The translations under genes were made by a program, and so were the position numbers. Below the pieces are notes generated by a model that saw nothing but the letters and a program-made list of their open reading frames with translations, ran no database searches and was not told the origin of the DNA. From Cupriavidus basilensis (GTDB lineage: Bacteria > Pseudomonadota > Gammaproteobacteria > Burkholderiales > Burkholderiaceae): DNA of 64,000 nucleotides. The stretch lies in assembly GCF_008801925.2 (NCBI RefSeq), contig NZ_CP062804.1:3239027-3303026 (forward strand), given 5' to 3'. Shown here in pieces: positions 29,074-39,363 of the stretch. The number at the start of each line of letters is the position of its first letter. Within the stretch, counting starts at the first letter, position 1.

Positions 29074-29351
29074 GGCAAGACTCCTTGAATTTCCTTCAAT
29101 GGCCAATCCATGCGGCAGGAAGGAAGGCCGCATGCTTGCCAGCCATTATGGTCACGGCGCGCCGGCAGATCATCCACCCAGGATTGGAAGCACTCTTGGC
29201 AGGCATTTGATAATCGAGGGCGCGCCGGAGCACGCCAGCAAGCCCGGCGCGCCGCCGCTACAATGCTGCGGTGCAGCTTAGGCCCCGTCCCGGGACTGCT
29301 CACCTTCCTCCCAGCCGTCGCCAACGGCCCCGAAACAATCTCCTGCCCATC

Positions 29352-30287
29352 ATGAAGCCGCTCCTGCTCGTCCTCAGCCACGTCAGCGCACAGCATCTGT
29401 CCTGGATTGCCGAACAATACGAGGTGCGCTACGCGCCCGACAGCGCGGCCCGTGCCGCGCAGGTCCAAGAGGCCGGCGCCCGCGTGCGCGCGGTGCTGAC
29501 GATCGGCACGGTCGGCCTCACCGCTGCGGAGATCGACGCTATGCCCGCCCTGGAGCTGGTGTGCGCGCTGGGCGCGGGGTACGAGAACATTGCCGTGGCC
29601 CATGCCCGCGCGCGCGGCATCGTCGTGGCCAACGGTGCCGGCACCAACGACAGCTGCGTGGCGGACCACGCCATGGCTTTGCTGCTAGCCACCGTGCGCG
29701 CCATCCCGGTGCTGGACCAGGCCACGCGCGCCGGCAAATGGCGCACCGCGCTGCCGATGCAGCCCAATGTGTCGGGCAAGCGCATGGGAATTCTCGGCCT
29801 CGGCACCATCGGCCGGCGCATTGCCCAGCGCGGCCTGGGCTTCGACCTGGAGGTGGGCTATCACAACCGGACCCGGCGCGACGACGCGCCGTATCGCTAT
29901 TTCGACAGCCTCGGCGCGCTGGCCGAATGGGCCGACTACCTGATCATCGCCACGCCCGGCGGCGCCGACACCCGCCACCTGGTCGACGCCAAGGTGCTGG
30001 CCCAGTTGGGCCCGGGCGGCTTCGTGGTCAATATCGCGCGCGGCAGCGTGCTCGACACCGCGGCGCTGGCGGACGCCCTGCGCGCCGGCAAGCTCGGTGG
30101 CGCGGGGCTTGACGTATACGAGACCGAGCCCGAGCCGCCCGCCGAGCTGTTCGACTGTCCCAATGTGGTGCTGACCCCGCACGTGGCAGGCAGGTCGCCA
30201 GAAGCCATCGATGCTTCGGTGCGGCAGTTCCAGGAAAACAGCCGGCTGCATTTTGCCGGCGAGCCTGTACTCACACCGGTAGGCTGA
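29352..30287 (+). CDS. D-isomer 2-hydroxyacid dehydrogenase (glyoxylate/hydroxypyruvate reductase-like)
   Basis: This 311-residue NAD(P)-dependent enzyme has a catalytic-domain start (LLLVLSHVSAQHLSWIAEQY), a Rossmann motif GILGLGTIGRRIAQRGLGF (about 150-168), NIARGSVLDTAAL with the substrate-binding Arg, Glu in VYETEPEPP, and the catalytic His in TPHVAGRS. The set matches GhrB-like reductases acting on glyoxylate, hydroxypyruvate or 2-ketogluconate. It is a lone gene, convergent with the two-component operon. The frame extends 27 codons upstream without homology. Confidence 0.88.
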   Translation: MKPLLLVLSHVSAQHLSWIAEQYEVRYAPDSAARAAQVQEAGARVRAVLTIGTVGLTAAEIDAMPALELVCALGAGYENIAVAHARARGIVVANGAGTNDSCVADHAMALLLATVRAIPVLDQATRAGKWRTALPMQPNVSGKRMGILGLGTIGRRIAQRGLGFDLEVGYHNRTRRDDAPYRYFDSLGALAEWADYLIIATPGGADTRHLVDAKVLAQLGPGGFVVNIARGSVLDTAALADALRAGKLGGAGLDVYETEPEPPAELFDCPNVVLTPHVAGRSPEAIDASVRQFQENSRLHFAGEPVLTPVG

Positions 30288-30307
30288 CAAAAGGCCCCGC
30301 CGCGCGC

Positions 30308-31684
30308 TCACGCGGCGGGAAACACCACCCGCACGCGCAGCCCGGGCGCGGCGTCTTCCAGCGAGACCTGCGCGCCGTGCGATTGCGCGATCTCCGCCAC
30401 GATGGCCAGCCCCAGCCCGCTGCCCCCGGTGGGCGCTTCCGGCACCCGGTAGAAGCGGTCAAACACACGCGCGCGCTCGGCGGCGGGAATTCCCGGGCCG
30501 TCATCCTGCACGATCAGTTCCGCGCTCTGCGTACCCGATTCTCCTCCGCCCGGCATGGCCCGCCCCCGGCCAACCAGCACATCGACCCTGCCGCCGGCCG
30601 GCACATAGCGCAGCGCATTGTCAACCAGGTTGGTCAACAGGATGCGCAGCGCATCGAGGTCGCCGCGCACCATGACCGGGCCGGCGGCAGCGTCGAGCCC
30701 CAGGTCGATGTGGCGGTCGAGCGCGGCCTGGGTCATCTCCGCCACCACGCTTTGCGCCAGCGCGCGCAGGTCCACCGGCTCATGCGGAGGCGCTGCCGCC
30801 GCGCCGGGCTCCTGGCGCGCCAGCGTGAGCAGCTGGGCCACCATGTGCGTGAGCCGCTCCAGCCCCTGGCGCAGCTTGGCCACGGCCTCCTGCCGCTCCT
30901 CGGCCGTATCGGCACGCTCCACCAGCTGGGCCTGCAACTGCAGCGCGGCCAGCGGCGTGCGCAGCGCGTGCGCGGCGTCAGCCACGAAGGCGCGCTGGGT
31001 ATCGATGGCGTGGGACAGCCGCGCCAGCAGCTGGTTGAGCGCCTCGGTCAACGGCGCGATCTCGTCCGGCATACTGCTGACCGCCAGCGGGGCCAGGGCG
31101 TTGGCGTCACGCTGGCGCACCCCGGCGGCGATCTCGCGCAAGGGCCGCAGGCCGCGTCCCACGGCCACCCACACCAGCCAGCCGATCAGCGGCAGCAGCA
31201 ACAGCAGGGGCGCCACCGTGCGCAGCGCCATACGCGCGGCAACCTCGCTGCGCGCCGACATCGGCTGGGCAATCTGCACCACGCCGAGCCCGAGCTGCAC
31301 GCTGTAGATCCGCCATTCGCCCTGCGCGGTCTTGACGTTGGAAAATCCCAGCTCGGCACGCGGCGGCAACGCCGGATGCGCGTGCGACAGATACAGGCTG
31401 CGGCCGGAGCCATCCCAGATATGGATCACGACGTCTTCATCGGCATGGAACAGGCTGTCGCTAGGCGAGCCCGGCGCGCCGGGCGACTGCTGCGCAACGA
31501 ACGGCGGCATCACCGGATCGGCGAACTGGCTGGGCAGCGCGGCGGCCACCTGCTTCATCTGGTAGTCGAACAGTGCGTTGGCTTCCTGCCGGGCCTGCCC
31601 GTAGATCAGCGCGGTGGCAATGGCGATGCCGGCCAGCAGGCCCAGGGCAAGCCACCACAGCAGGGTTCTCTGGATGGAACGCAT
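30308..31684 (-). CDS. Sensor histidine kinase, QseC/TctE-like
   Basis: This 458-residue inner-membrane kinase has helix 1 (12-30), a periplasmic 2CSK_N-type sensor (about 31-165), helix 2 (about 168-190), HAMP, an H-box with the phospho-acceptor His in ADAAHALRTPLAALQLQAQL, an N-box (TNLVDNALRYVP), and G-boxes DDGPGIP and GSGLGLAIV. Its start overlaps the response-regulator stop (TGATG), so the two are a pair. It lies at the end of what appears to be a zwf-pgl-glk-regulator transcript, hinting at sugar- or energy-linked signalling. Confidence 0.9.
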   Translation of the reverse strand: MRSIQRTLLWWLALGLLAGIAIATALIYGQARQEANALFDYQMKQVAAALPSQFADPVMPPFVAQQSPGAPGSPSDSLFHADEDVVIHIWDGSGRSLYLSHAHPALPPRAELGFSNVKTAQGEWRIYSVQLGLGVVQIAQPMSARSEVAARMALRTVAPLLLLLPLIGWLVWVAVGRGLRPLREIAAGVRQRDANALAPLAVSSMPDEIAPLTEALNQLLARLSHAIDTQRAFVADAAHALRTPLAALQLQAQLVERADTAEERQEAVAKLRQGLERLTHMVAQLLTLARQEPGAAAAPPHEPVDLRALAQSVVAEMTQAALDRHIDLGLDAAAGPVMVRGDLDALRILLTNLVDNALRYVPAGGRVDVLVGRGRAMPGGGESGTQSAELIVQDDGPGIPAAERARVFDRFYRVPEAPTGGSGLGLAIVAEIAQSHGAQVSLEDAAPGLRVRVVFPAA

Positions 31685-32382
31685 CAGCCCGCGCTCCCGG
31701 CTTCGAGCTTGGGCACCACATAGCCCACGCCGCGGATATTGCGGATCAGCCCCGCGCCGAATTTCTTGCGCAGCGCGTGGATGTAGACCTCCACCGTGTT
31801 GCTGCCGACTTCATCGCCCCAGCCGTACAAGCGCTCCTCCAGCTGTGCCACCGACCACACCTTGCCGGGCCGCGCCAGCAGCGCCGAGAGCAGGCCGAAC
31901 TCGCGCGCGGACAGGCGCACCGCCTCGCCGTCAAGAGTGGCCTCGCGGGTCACGGGATTGATTACGATGCCGCCATAGCGCAGCAGCGGCTCCGCCCGGC
32001 CTTCGGCGCGGCGCACCAGCGCGTGCATGCGCGCGGCCAGTTCCTGCAGGTCGAAGGGCTTGACGAGGTAGTCGTCAGCGCCGGCGTTCAGTCCCGCCAC
32101 GCGATCGGCCACGGCGTCGCGCGCGGTCAGGATCAGCACCGGCGTATTCACGCCGCGCGCGCGCAGCGCGGCGAGCACCTCCAGCCCGGAGCGGCGCGGC
32201 AGGCCCAGGTCGAGCAGGATCAGCGCATAGCAGGCCTCGCCATCGGGGCCACCCGACTGGGTGGCCGCGGCCAGGCCGGCCTCGCCGTCCTGCACCCAGT
32301 CCACCGCGAAGCCTTCCTGGCGCAATGCCAGCTTCACGCTATCGCCGATCATGGCGTCGTCTTCCACCAGCAACACTCGCAT
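31684..32382 (-). CDS. OmpR-family response regulator
   Basis: This 232-residue protein has a receiver domain (LLVEDDAMIGDSVKLAL; phospho-acceptor Asp in LILLDLGLPRRSG; the Lys of YLVKPFD) and a C-terminal winged helix (LSAREFGLLSALLARPGKVW; VEVYIHALRKKFGAGLIRNI). It resembles QseB/TctD. It starts 13 bp after glk on the same strand and overlaps the kinase gene, suggesting co-transcription with glucose-catabolic genes. Confidence 0.92.
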   Translation of the reverse strand: MRVLLVEDDAMIGDSVKLALRQEGFAVDWVQDGEAGLAAATQSGGPDGEACYALILLDLGLPRRSGLEVLAALRARGVNTPVLILTARDAVADRVAGLNAGADDYLVKPFDLQELAARMHALVRRAEGRAEPLLRYGGIVINPVTREATLDGEAVRLSAREFGLLSALLARPGKVWSVAQLEERLYGWGDEVGSNTVEVYIHALRKKFGAGLIRNIRGVGYVVPKLEAGSAG

Positions 32383-32395
32383 GGTCAGGTCCGGA

Positions 32396-33454
32396 TCAGG
32401 CAGGGTTAGGTTGGTTGGCCGGGTTGGCTCGGCTGGCGCCATCGCCATCGCCATCGGCGCCGTGCGTGATCGCTTCGTCCAGCGCCTGCGCTAGTCCGGG
32501 CAGCGCCGGGTACTGCGCGTTGATCACGTAAACCGGCAGGCTTTCCAGGTACGCGCTCATCCGCCCCTTGGCGGTAAAGCGCGCGTTGAACGCGGAGTTG
32601 CGCAGCGCGGGCACGAAGCGCGGCACGATGCCGCCACCCAGGTAAACGCCGCCACGCGCACCCAGTACCAGCGCAATATCAGCTGCCACGGAACCCAGCA
32701 AACCGCAAAACACGGCAAGCGCGCGCTCGCAGAGCGGGTCGTGCCGGTGAATCGCGCCTTCGGTTACCTCTGCCGGCTCGAGCTGGCGCGCCAGGGGCGT
32801 ACCCGTTTCTGCGTGCAACGCGGCATGCGTCAGCGACAGCCCCATGCCCGACAAAAGACGCTCGGCGGAGACACGGCCAAAGGCCTGGCGGGCCGCGCGC
32901 CACGCGGTCCATTCGTCTTCGGTCTCCGGCATCAGCTCGATATGGCCGCCCTCGCCGGCCAGCGCCACAGCCGGCCCGGCGCGCGCGGGCACCAGCCCGG
33001 ACACGCCCAGCCCGGTGCCCGGCCCCACCAGCGCGAGCGGCGCGCCGGCCACGGCCACGCCCTGGCGCAGCGGCGTCAGGTCCTGCGCGCCAAGGTGTGG
33101 CAAGCCCAGCGCCAACGCGGTGAAATCGTTGATGGCCAGCAGCAGGTCCAGGCCCAGCGAGCGCTGCATCTGCGAGATGGAAAACGCCCAGGCGTGATTG
33201 GTCAGCTTGACGCGATCGCCGGTCACCGGGTTGGCGAGGCCAACGGCCGCGTGGCGCGGCCTGGCAATGCCAGCCGGCAAGCCGCCGAGGTAGTGCTGCA
33301 TGGCAGCCTCGAGCGAGGGGAAATCGGCCACTTTAAGCGCGGTCACCGGGCCGATGCGCTGCGGCGCGGTCTCCAGCGCAAAGCGCACATTGGTACCGCC
33401 GACATCGCCCAGCAGGCGTGGAAAGCTCTGCATGGCGTCAGGCCGAGAAGACAT
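32396..33454 (-). CDS. glk: Glucokinase
   Basis: This roughly 352-residue cytoplasmic enzyme phosphorylates glucose with ATP. Family motifs: LLGDVGGTNVRFALE (phosphate-binding loop), NDFTALALGLP (catalytic Asp region), LVGPGTGLGVSGLVP, EGGHIEL and VYLGGGIVPRF. It is a bacterial ROK-independent Glk, a little longer than E. coli Glk (321) owing to N- and C-terminal tails; the C-terminus is a low-complexity GADGDGDGASRANPANQPNP. The start overlaps the pgl stop; ATGs at 33463, 33454 and 33433 are all possible and none has a good ribosome-binding site. A copy of the origin-type repeat lies inside the gene (32798-32813), encoding HAETGTP. Confidence 0.92.
   Translation of the reverse strand: MSSRPDAMQSFPRLLGDVGGTNVRFALETAPQRIGPVTALKVADFPSLEAAMQHYLGGLPAGIARPRHAAVGLANPVTGDRVKLTNHAWAFSISQMQRSLGLDLLLAINDFTALALGLPHLGAQDLTPLRQGVAVAGAPLALVGPGTGLGVSGLVPARAGPAVALAGEGGHIELMPETEDEWTAWRAARQAFGRVSAERLLSGMGLSLTHAALHAETGTPLARQLEPAEVTEGAIHRHDPLCERALAVFCGLLGSVAADIALVLGARGGVYLGGGIVPRFVPALRNSAFNARFTAKGRMSAYLESLPVYVINAQYPALPGLAQALDEAITHGADGDGDGASRANPANQPNPA
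32798..32813 (-). repeat. Repeat copy inside the glk coding sequence
   Basis: Exact reverse-strand copy of CGCAGAAACGGGTACG, read in frame by glk as part of LHAETGTPLAR. It is the only dispersed copy found inside a recognised gene. Confidence 0.9.
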
Positions 33455-34118
33455 CGGTGCCATGCCGGTGCCGGCTCAGCACCAGGCTGATGGGCAACGC
33501 CGGGGTAGGTCCCTTGCTGGCGCGCGCGAACACGGCCGTCTTGACGGGCCCCGCGAACGACAGGAAGACGCGCTCGGCAGCCAGCAGCGCCGCCAGGTTC
33601 AGCGTGATGCGCGCGTGCGGCGCCTCGCGCGGATGCGTGACCATATAGCCCGGCTGCGGCTCGGCAAGGGCCTGCTCCAACTCGGGCGCCTCGGGAAACA
33701 GCGAAGCGGTGTGGCCATCCTCGCCCATGCCCAGCACGATCACGTCGGGCTGGCGCCAGGCCGCGTTCAGCCGTGCCACCGCGCTGGCGGGGTCGGCCAC
33801 TTCGGCGGCGTCGGCCACCAGCGGCACGAAGGCCGCCTTGCCAGCCGCCTCGCGCAGCAGGTGGCGGCGCACCAGCGCGCCGTTGCTGTCGTCATGGTCG
33901 GGCGGCACCACGCGCTCGTCGACGAGCGTGATGGTGACCGCGTCCCAGCGGATGGTGCGATGGCGCAGGCGCTCGAACATCGCCACTGGCGAGCGGCCGC
34001 CGGACACCGCCAGCACCGCCCAGCCGTTCACGCCGATGGCGATCTCCAGCGCGTGGGCTACCGAGATCGCCATCGCTTCGGCGAGGTCCGCCTCGGAGGT
34101 GTGTTCGTAGCGTCGCAT
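33438..34118 (-). CDS. pgl: 6-phosphogluconolactonase
   Basis: This 226-residue enzyme hydrolyses 6-phosphogluconolactone to 6-phosphogluconate. Motifs of the SugarP_isomerase/DevB family: AVLAVSGGRSPVAMFERL, ITLVDERVVPPDHDDSNGAL and VLGMGEDGHTASLFPEAPEL. AGGAG stands 10 nt before ATG. It lies between zwf and glk in one transcript, and its stop overlaps the glk start region. Confidence 0.93.
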   Translation of the reverse strand: MRRYEHTSEADLAEAMAISVAHALEIAIGVNGWAVLAVSGGRSPVAMFERLRHRTIRWDAVTITLVDERVVPPDHDDSNGALVRRHLLREAAGKAAFVPLVADAAEVADPASAVARLNAAWRQPDVIVLGMGEDGHTASLFPEAPELEQALAEPQPGYMVTHPREAPHARITLNLAALLAAERVFLSFAGPVKTAVFARASKGPTPALPISLVLSRHRHGTDVFSA

Positions 34119-34170
34119 GGGCAGTGTCTCCTGTTCGAATGAGGGTCTATCAATGATCAGCGGGCGCGGC

Positions 34171-35625
<1,455 letters not shown>

Positions 35626-35825
35626 CCTGTACTCCTTGTCTTGGCCAACGTGAGTGCGGCGCAAGAGCCCGGCGGGGCCTGCGGGGTTCCAGGAACACCA
35701 GTGCGCGTCACTTTACTGAGTGCCGCGGTGCGCCGCATAAGTTCCGGCCAGTTTAGTTGAGTCGCTGCCGCTTGGCGAGGCGTGCAACGCTCGGCGCGGC
35801 ACCGGAGGTTTGCCGCCTGCGCGCG

Positions 35826-36623
35826 CTAGCCGAGCAGCAGCTCCACCCACAGGCCGCGAGCCTGGAGCTGGTAGGCGCGCGTGGCGTCGATCAGGGCGCG
35901 GCGGGGCGCCGGGTCCATGATGGCCTCGGGCAGCAGCGGATCGCGCACGATGGCGCGGATGATGGCGCGGCCCACCAGCATGGCCTCGCGCGCGCCGGCA
36001 TCCGGCGCCATGCGCGCCAGGTTGGCCTGGCTGCGCTCAAGTTGCGCCAGTGCGCGGCGGTACGCGGATTGCAGCGCCGGCACATCCCACAACTGGACCA
36101 TGCGCGCGGCGGCATCGGCATCGAACTCGCGGCCCACAAAGAGCAGGCTGGCGCTGGCCATCCCGAGCCGGGACAGCGCGGCACGCATGGCCGGGGCGCC
36201 GCCCGCGAGATTGTCCGGGCGCACGTTGATGCCAGCGGCCAGCACCCGAAAGCCGGACAACGACAGCGCGCGTGCGTGGTGGCGCCAGGCGGTCTTCTCG
36301 CTGCGCGCCACGGCGGCGTCATGCACCACCAGCCAGTCGCCGGCCCAGTGCCCCAGCCGGCTCTCTTTTTCGAACCAGTGCTCGACCTCGTCGTAGACCG
36401 GGTTGCCTTCCGGCAGCACCGCGTAGCAGCCACGCTCCGTCTTGACGATGCGCCCCTGGCGCTGCAGGCGCGTCAGCGCCACCCGCACGCTGGGCGTGCC
36501 GATGCCCATCACCTCGGCGCCGCGCGCCAGCGCCTGCACCGGCAGGGTACGCTCCGGATGACCGTAGAGCAGGTCCAGGACCAGGTCGGTCGCCGAGGGC
36601 TCGCGGATCTCTATTTCATGCAT
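35826..36623 (-). CDS. PaaX-family transcriptional repressor
   Basis: This 265-residue protein has an N-terminal winged helix (residues 10-80: LVLDLLYGHPERTLPVQAL, GTPSVRVALTRLQRQGRIVK), a central PaaX domain (HWAGDWLVVHD ... RVLAAGINVRPDNLAGG) and a C-terminal domain (FVGREFDADAAARMVQLWDV). PaaX represses phenylacetate degradation and responds to phenylacetyl-CoA; relatives regulate other acyl-CoA routes. It is divergent from an enoyl-CoA hydratase gene across a long AT-rich palindrome, the likely operator. No other paa gene is in the window. Confidence 0.88.
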   Translation of the reverse strand: MHEIEIREPSATDLVLDLLYGHPERTLPVQALARGAEVMGIGTPSVRVALTRLQRQGRIVKTERGCYAVLPEGNPVYDEVEHWFEKESRLGHWAGDWLVVHDAAVARSEKTAWRHHARALSLSGFRVLAAGINVRPDNLAGGAPAMRAALSRLGMASASLLFVGREFDADAAARMVQLWDVPALQSAYRRALAQLERSQANLARMAPDAGAREAMLVGRAIIRAIVRDPLLPEAIMDPAPRRALIDATRAYQLQARGLWVELLLG

Positions 36624-36697
36624 GGGTCGAAAGCGGGAGCAACGTGGGCGGCAAAGGATGCTGCGAAGGGTAAACCTGAAATATTTCTTCCATTGAC

Positions 36698-36726
36698 ATA
36701 AATATATCATTCGATGAAATATTTAT
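36698..36726. promoter_or_regulatory. Palindromic operator between paaX-like and crotonase genes
   Basis: A 29-bp near-perfect inverted repeat: ATAAATAT and ATATTTAT arms around an inner TCAT-TCG-ATGA palindrome, AT-rich in a GC-rich context. A TTGACA hexamer at 36693-36698 overlaps its left edge, so binding would block a rightward promoter. Operator function is inferred. Confidence 0.6.
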
Positions 36727-36815
36727 GCATGTGGAAAAACACCTAGAAAGTACCCGATCAAGTACCCGATTCGTGCAATTCACCCCTGCCAGGCGCAGGC
36801 ACCGAGGATACGAGC

Positions 36816-37616
36816 ATGGATAGTAAGCCTAGTCAGCCCAACCATTATGTCAGGACCGAAACGTCCGGCCCGGTCCTCACCATCATTCTGGACCGCGCCG
36901 ACAAGCGCAACGCCGTGGATGGCCCGATGGCGCTGGCGCTGCGCGAGGCATTTGCCGGGTTCGAATCCGACCCGGCGCTGCGCGTGGCCGTGCTATGGGG
37001 CGCGGGCGGGCATTTCTGCGGCGGCGCCGACCTGTCGGCGGTAAGCGACCCGGCGCGCCGTCACGAGCTGGATCCGCAAGGCGGTGGCGCGGGCCCGATG
37101 GGCCCGAGCCGGATGGCGCTTTCCAAGCCGCTGGTAGCCGCGGTCAGCGGCTATGCGGTAGCCGGCGGGCTGGAGCTGGCGCTGTTGGCGGACCTGCGCG
37201 TGGCGGAGCGCGATGCCGTCTTTGGCGTGTTCTGCCGGCGCTGGGGCGTACCGCTGATCGACGGCGGCACGGTGCGCTTGCCGCGCATCGTTGGCATGGG
37301 CCGCGCGCTCGACATGATCCTGAGCGGCCGCCCGGTGCCCGGGGAGGAAGCGCTCGCCATGGGGCTGGCCAACCGCGTGGTCGAGCCCGGCCAGGCCCGC
37401 GCCGCGGCCGAGGCGCTGGCGCACGAGCTGGCCGCCTTCCCGCAACGCTGCATGCTGGCGGACCGGGCCTCCGCCTACGGGCAATGGGACCTGCCGCTGG
37501 CCGACGCACTGCGGGCCGAAGGGACCAACGGCACGCCGATCGTGTTCGAGGAGGGCATCCAGGGGGCCGCCCGCTTTGTCGGGGGTGCCGGCCGGCACGG
37601 CAATTTCTCCGGCTAG
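36816..37616 (+). CDS. Enoyl-CoA hydratase/isomerase (crotonase family)
   Basis: This 266-residue enzyme has the crotonase oxyanion-hole segments LRVAVLWGAGGHFCGGADLS and KPLVAAVSGYAVAGGLELAL. At the catalytic positions it reads DAVFGVFCRRWGVPLIDGGT; one of the two usual glutamates appears replaced (Phe-Cys-Arg-Arg where many hydratases have a Glu), so the exact reaction is uncertain. The divergent PaaX-like repressor suggests induction by an acyl-CoA. The start is ATG, with a long polar N-terminus. Confidence 0.85.
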   Translation: MDSKPSQPNHYVRTETSGPVLTIILDRADKRNAVDGPMALALREAFAGFESDPALRVAVLWGAGGHFCGGADLSAVSDPARRHELDPQGGGAGPMGPSRMALSKPLVAAVSGYAVAGGLELALLADLRVAERDAVFGVFCRRWGVPLIDGGTVRLPRIVGMGRALDMILSGRPVPGEEALAMGLANRVVEPGQARAAAEALAHELAAFPQRCMLADRASAYGQWDLPLADALRAEGTNGTPIVFEEGIQGAARFVGGAGRHGNFSG

Positions 37617-37671
37617 GCGGGCATCGGGAACAGGGGCGGCGACGGGGCAAACACGCCCCGGCTCGGCAAAG

Positions 37672-37687
37672 CGTACCCGTTTCTGCG
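37672..37687 (-). repeat. Dispersed copy of the origin-cluster 16-mer
   Basis: Exact reverse-strand copy 55 bp after the crotonase stop. The surrounding 28 bases (37664-37691) are identical to 28312-28339. Confidence 0.9.
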
Positions 37688-37899
37688 TAGCCAGGGCGGG
37701 ATGCAATGGCAGTGGAATCGTAGAACGCAATCCGCAAGACGCTCAGGGTATCAAGCCCGCGCCGCGTGCCTGCCTGGCGCTGCACTGGCCAAGGACTGGG
37801 ATAGGACACGCACGGGAGGCCTCTCGCGGGTGCAGCAAGCGCCAACCCACCCGCTCTTGTATGCTACGGCTATTGCCGCCGAACAAGCCTGACCGCGCC

Positions 37900-38178
37900 A
37901 TGAGCCACAAATCCCGCAGCCTCCTGCAGTCGATCTTCAGTCACCCGCTCAGCAACAACATCCACTGGCGCGAGGTGGAGTCGCTGCTGCAGCAACTCGG
38001 CGCGAAGGTGGAGCCGATCCAGGGCGCCCGCTTCAGGGTGGTGCTCAACGAGTACGAGTTCTACCTTCATCACCCACATCACGGCAATGTCTGCGCCAAG
38101 CAGGAGATCAAGCACCTGCGCGATTGCCTGGTCGCCGCCGGCGTCACCCCTCCCGACGGCGACGACAAGCCGAAGTGA
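37900..38178 (+). CDS. HicA-like double-stranded RNA-binding-fold protein, no HicB partner
   Basis: This 92-residue protein has a HicA-type core: NNIHWREVESLLQQLGAKVE, then GARFRVVLNEYEFYLHHPHH with histidines on the third strand, and KQEIKHLRDCLVAAGV. HicA toxins are mRNA interferases neutralised by HicB, but no hicB is adjacent on either side, and this longer solo form is often found alone. Toxin activity should not be assumed. It is followed after 105 bp by a GST gene on the same strand. Confidence 0.7.
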   Translation: MSHKSRSLLQSIFSHPLSNNIHWREVESLLQQLGAKVEPIQGARFRVVLNEYEFYLHHPHHGNVCAKQEIKHLRDCLVAAGVTPPDGDDKPK

Positions 38179-38283
38179 CACGGCGCTTGCCCGGCCAGGC
38201 GCCGCGGCGAACCCCGGCACGGCCATCCTCACCGGCCGCCAAGGCCAACCATTGCCCCAGCCCATCCATTCCTACGGATTTCC

Positions 38284-38988
38284 ATGACCAATCTTTCCGC
38301 CTTCCTCGTTACCAATAAATGGCCCGCCTTGCGCCCGGAGCGGATCCAGCTCTACTCGCTGCCCACGCCCAATGGCGTCAAGGTCTCGATCATGCTCGAG
38401 GAAACCGGCCTGCCCTACGAGCCGCACCTGGTGCGCTTCGACACCAATGACCAGTACACACCGGAATTCCTGTCGATCAGCCCCAACAACAAGATTCCCG
38501 CCATCCTCGACCCGAACGGCCCTGGCGACCAGCCGCTGGCCCTGTTCGAGTCCGGCGCGATCCTGCTCTACCTTGCCGACAAGAGCGGCAAGTTCATCCC
38601 GCAAGATCCCGCCGGCCGCTACGAGACCATCCAGTGGCTGATGTTCCAGATGGGGGGGATTGGGCCGATGTTCGGGCAACTGGGATTCTTCAACAAGTTC
38701 GCCGGCAAGGAATACGAGGACAAGCGCCCGCGCGACCGCTACGTCGCGGAAGCCAAGCGGCTGCTGGCCGTGCTCAACGGACGCCTCGCGGACCGTGCCT
38801 GGATCATGGGTGACACTTACACCATTGCCGACATTGCGACCTTCCCCTGGGTGCGCAACCTGATCGGGTTCTACGAGGCTGGCGAGCTGGTCGGCATCCA
38901 GGACTTCCCCCACGTCACGCGCGCGCTCGAGGCCTTCCTGGCGCGTCCCGCGGTGGCAAAGGGCCTGGATATCCCGAAGCGCGTCTAG
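38284..38988 (+). CDS. Glutathione S-transferase (YfcG/YghU-like)
   Basis: This 234-residue protein has a thioredoxin-fold N-terminus (IQLYSLPTPNGVKVSIMLEE, SPNNKIPAILDP, LFESGAILLYLAD with the glutathione-binding Glu-Ser) and a helical C-terminus (TYTIADIATFPWVRNL, the N-capping box). The PTPNGxKV segment is typical of YfcG/Ure2-like disulfide-reductase GSTs. It is followed after 20 bp by a cupin gene, so the two form an operon. Confidence 0.92.
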   Translation: MTNLSAFLVTNKWPALRPERIQLYSLPTPNGVKVSIMLEETGLPYEPHLVRFDTNDQYTPEFLSISPNNKIPAILDPNGPGDQPLALFESGAILLYLADKSGKFIPQDPAGRYETIQWLMFQMGGIGPMFGQLGFFNKFAGKEYEDKRPRDRYVAEAKRLLAVLNGRLADRAWIMGDTYTIADIATFPWVRNLIGFYEAGELVGIQDFPHVTRALEAFLARPAVAKGLDIPKRV

Positions 38989-39008
38989 ACCAACCCGGAG
39001 CCACACCA

Positions 39009-39311
39009 GTGCCGCTGATTCAGCTTGACGACCTTGCCGCCGCGCTGCCCAGCGCATGGAAGTCCACGGTCTTGGGCCAGGTCGGCCCCGCCCGCATCAA
39101 GGTGCTGCGCATGGATGAACAAGCGTATGAAGCCGAGACGCATGACTACAACGAAGGCCTGCTCGTGGTGAGCGGACAGCTTATGTTGCAAGTGCAAGGC
39201 GAAGCCGGCACGGTTGTCGTCGAGCCCGGGCAGATGTACCTCGCCCTTGCCGGCATCCCACATGCCGTGCTGCCCGGCAGCCACGGCACGCTGGTGATCG
39301 TCGACGTCTGA
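39009..39311 (+). CDS. Small single-domain cupin protein
   Basis: This 100-residue beta-barrel protein has cupin motif 1 approximated by HDYNEGLLVVSGQLMLQVQG and motif 2 by PGQMYLALAGIPHAVLPGSH, giving two or three His/Glu metal ligands. The start is GTG, with CGGAG about 10 nt upstream, 20 bp after the GST stop. Substrate unknown; perhaps a sugar- or thiol-adduct-binding protein. Confidence 0.85.
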   Translation: MPLIQLDDLAAALPSAWKSTVLGQVGPARIKVLRMDEQAYEAETHDYNEGLLVVSGQLMLQVQGEAGTVVVEPGQMYLALAGIPHAVLPGSHGTLVIVDV

Positions 39312-39316
39312 GCAAG

Positions 39317-39343
39317 GGGCGGACGCCCACGCGGCGCCCGCCC
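39317..39343. terminator. GC-rich hairpin between convergent genes
   Basis: An 11-bp stem with one bulge position (GGGCGGaCGCC / GGCGcCCGCCC) lies between the cupin and EF-G stop codons. There is no T tract on either side, so termination is only probable. Confidence 0.4.
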
Positions 39344-39363
39344 GATTGCAGCTGCCGTCAGGC

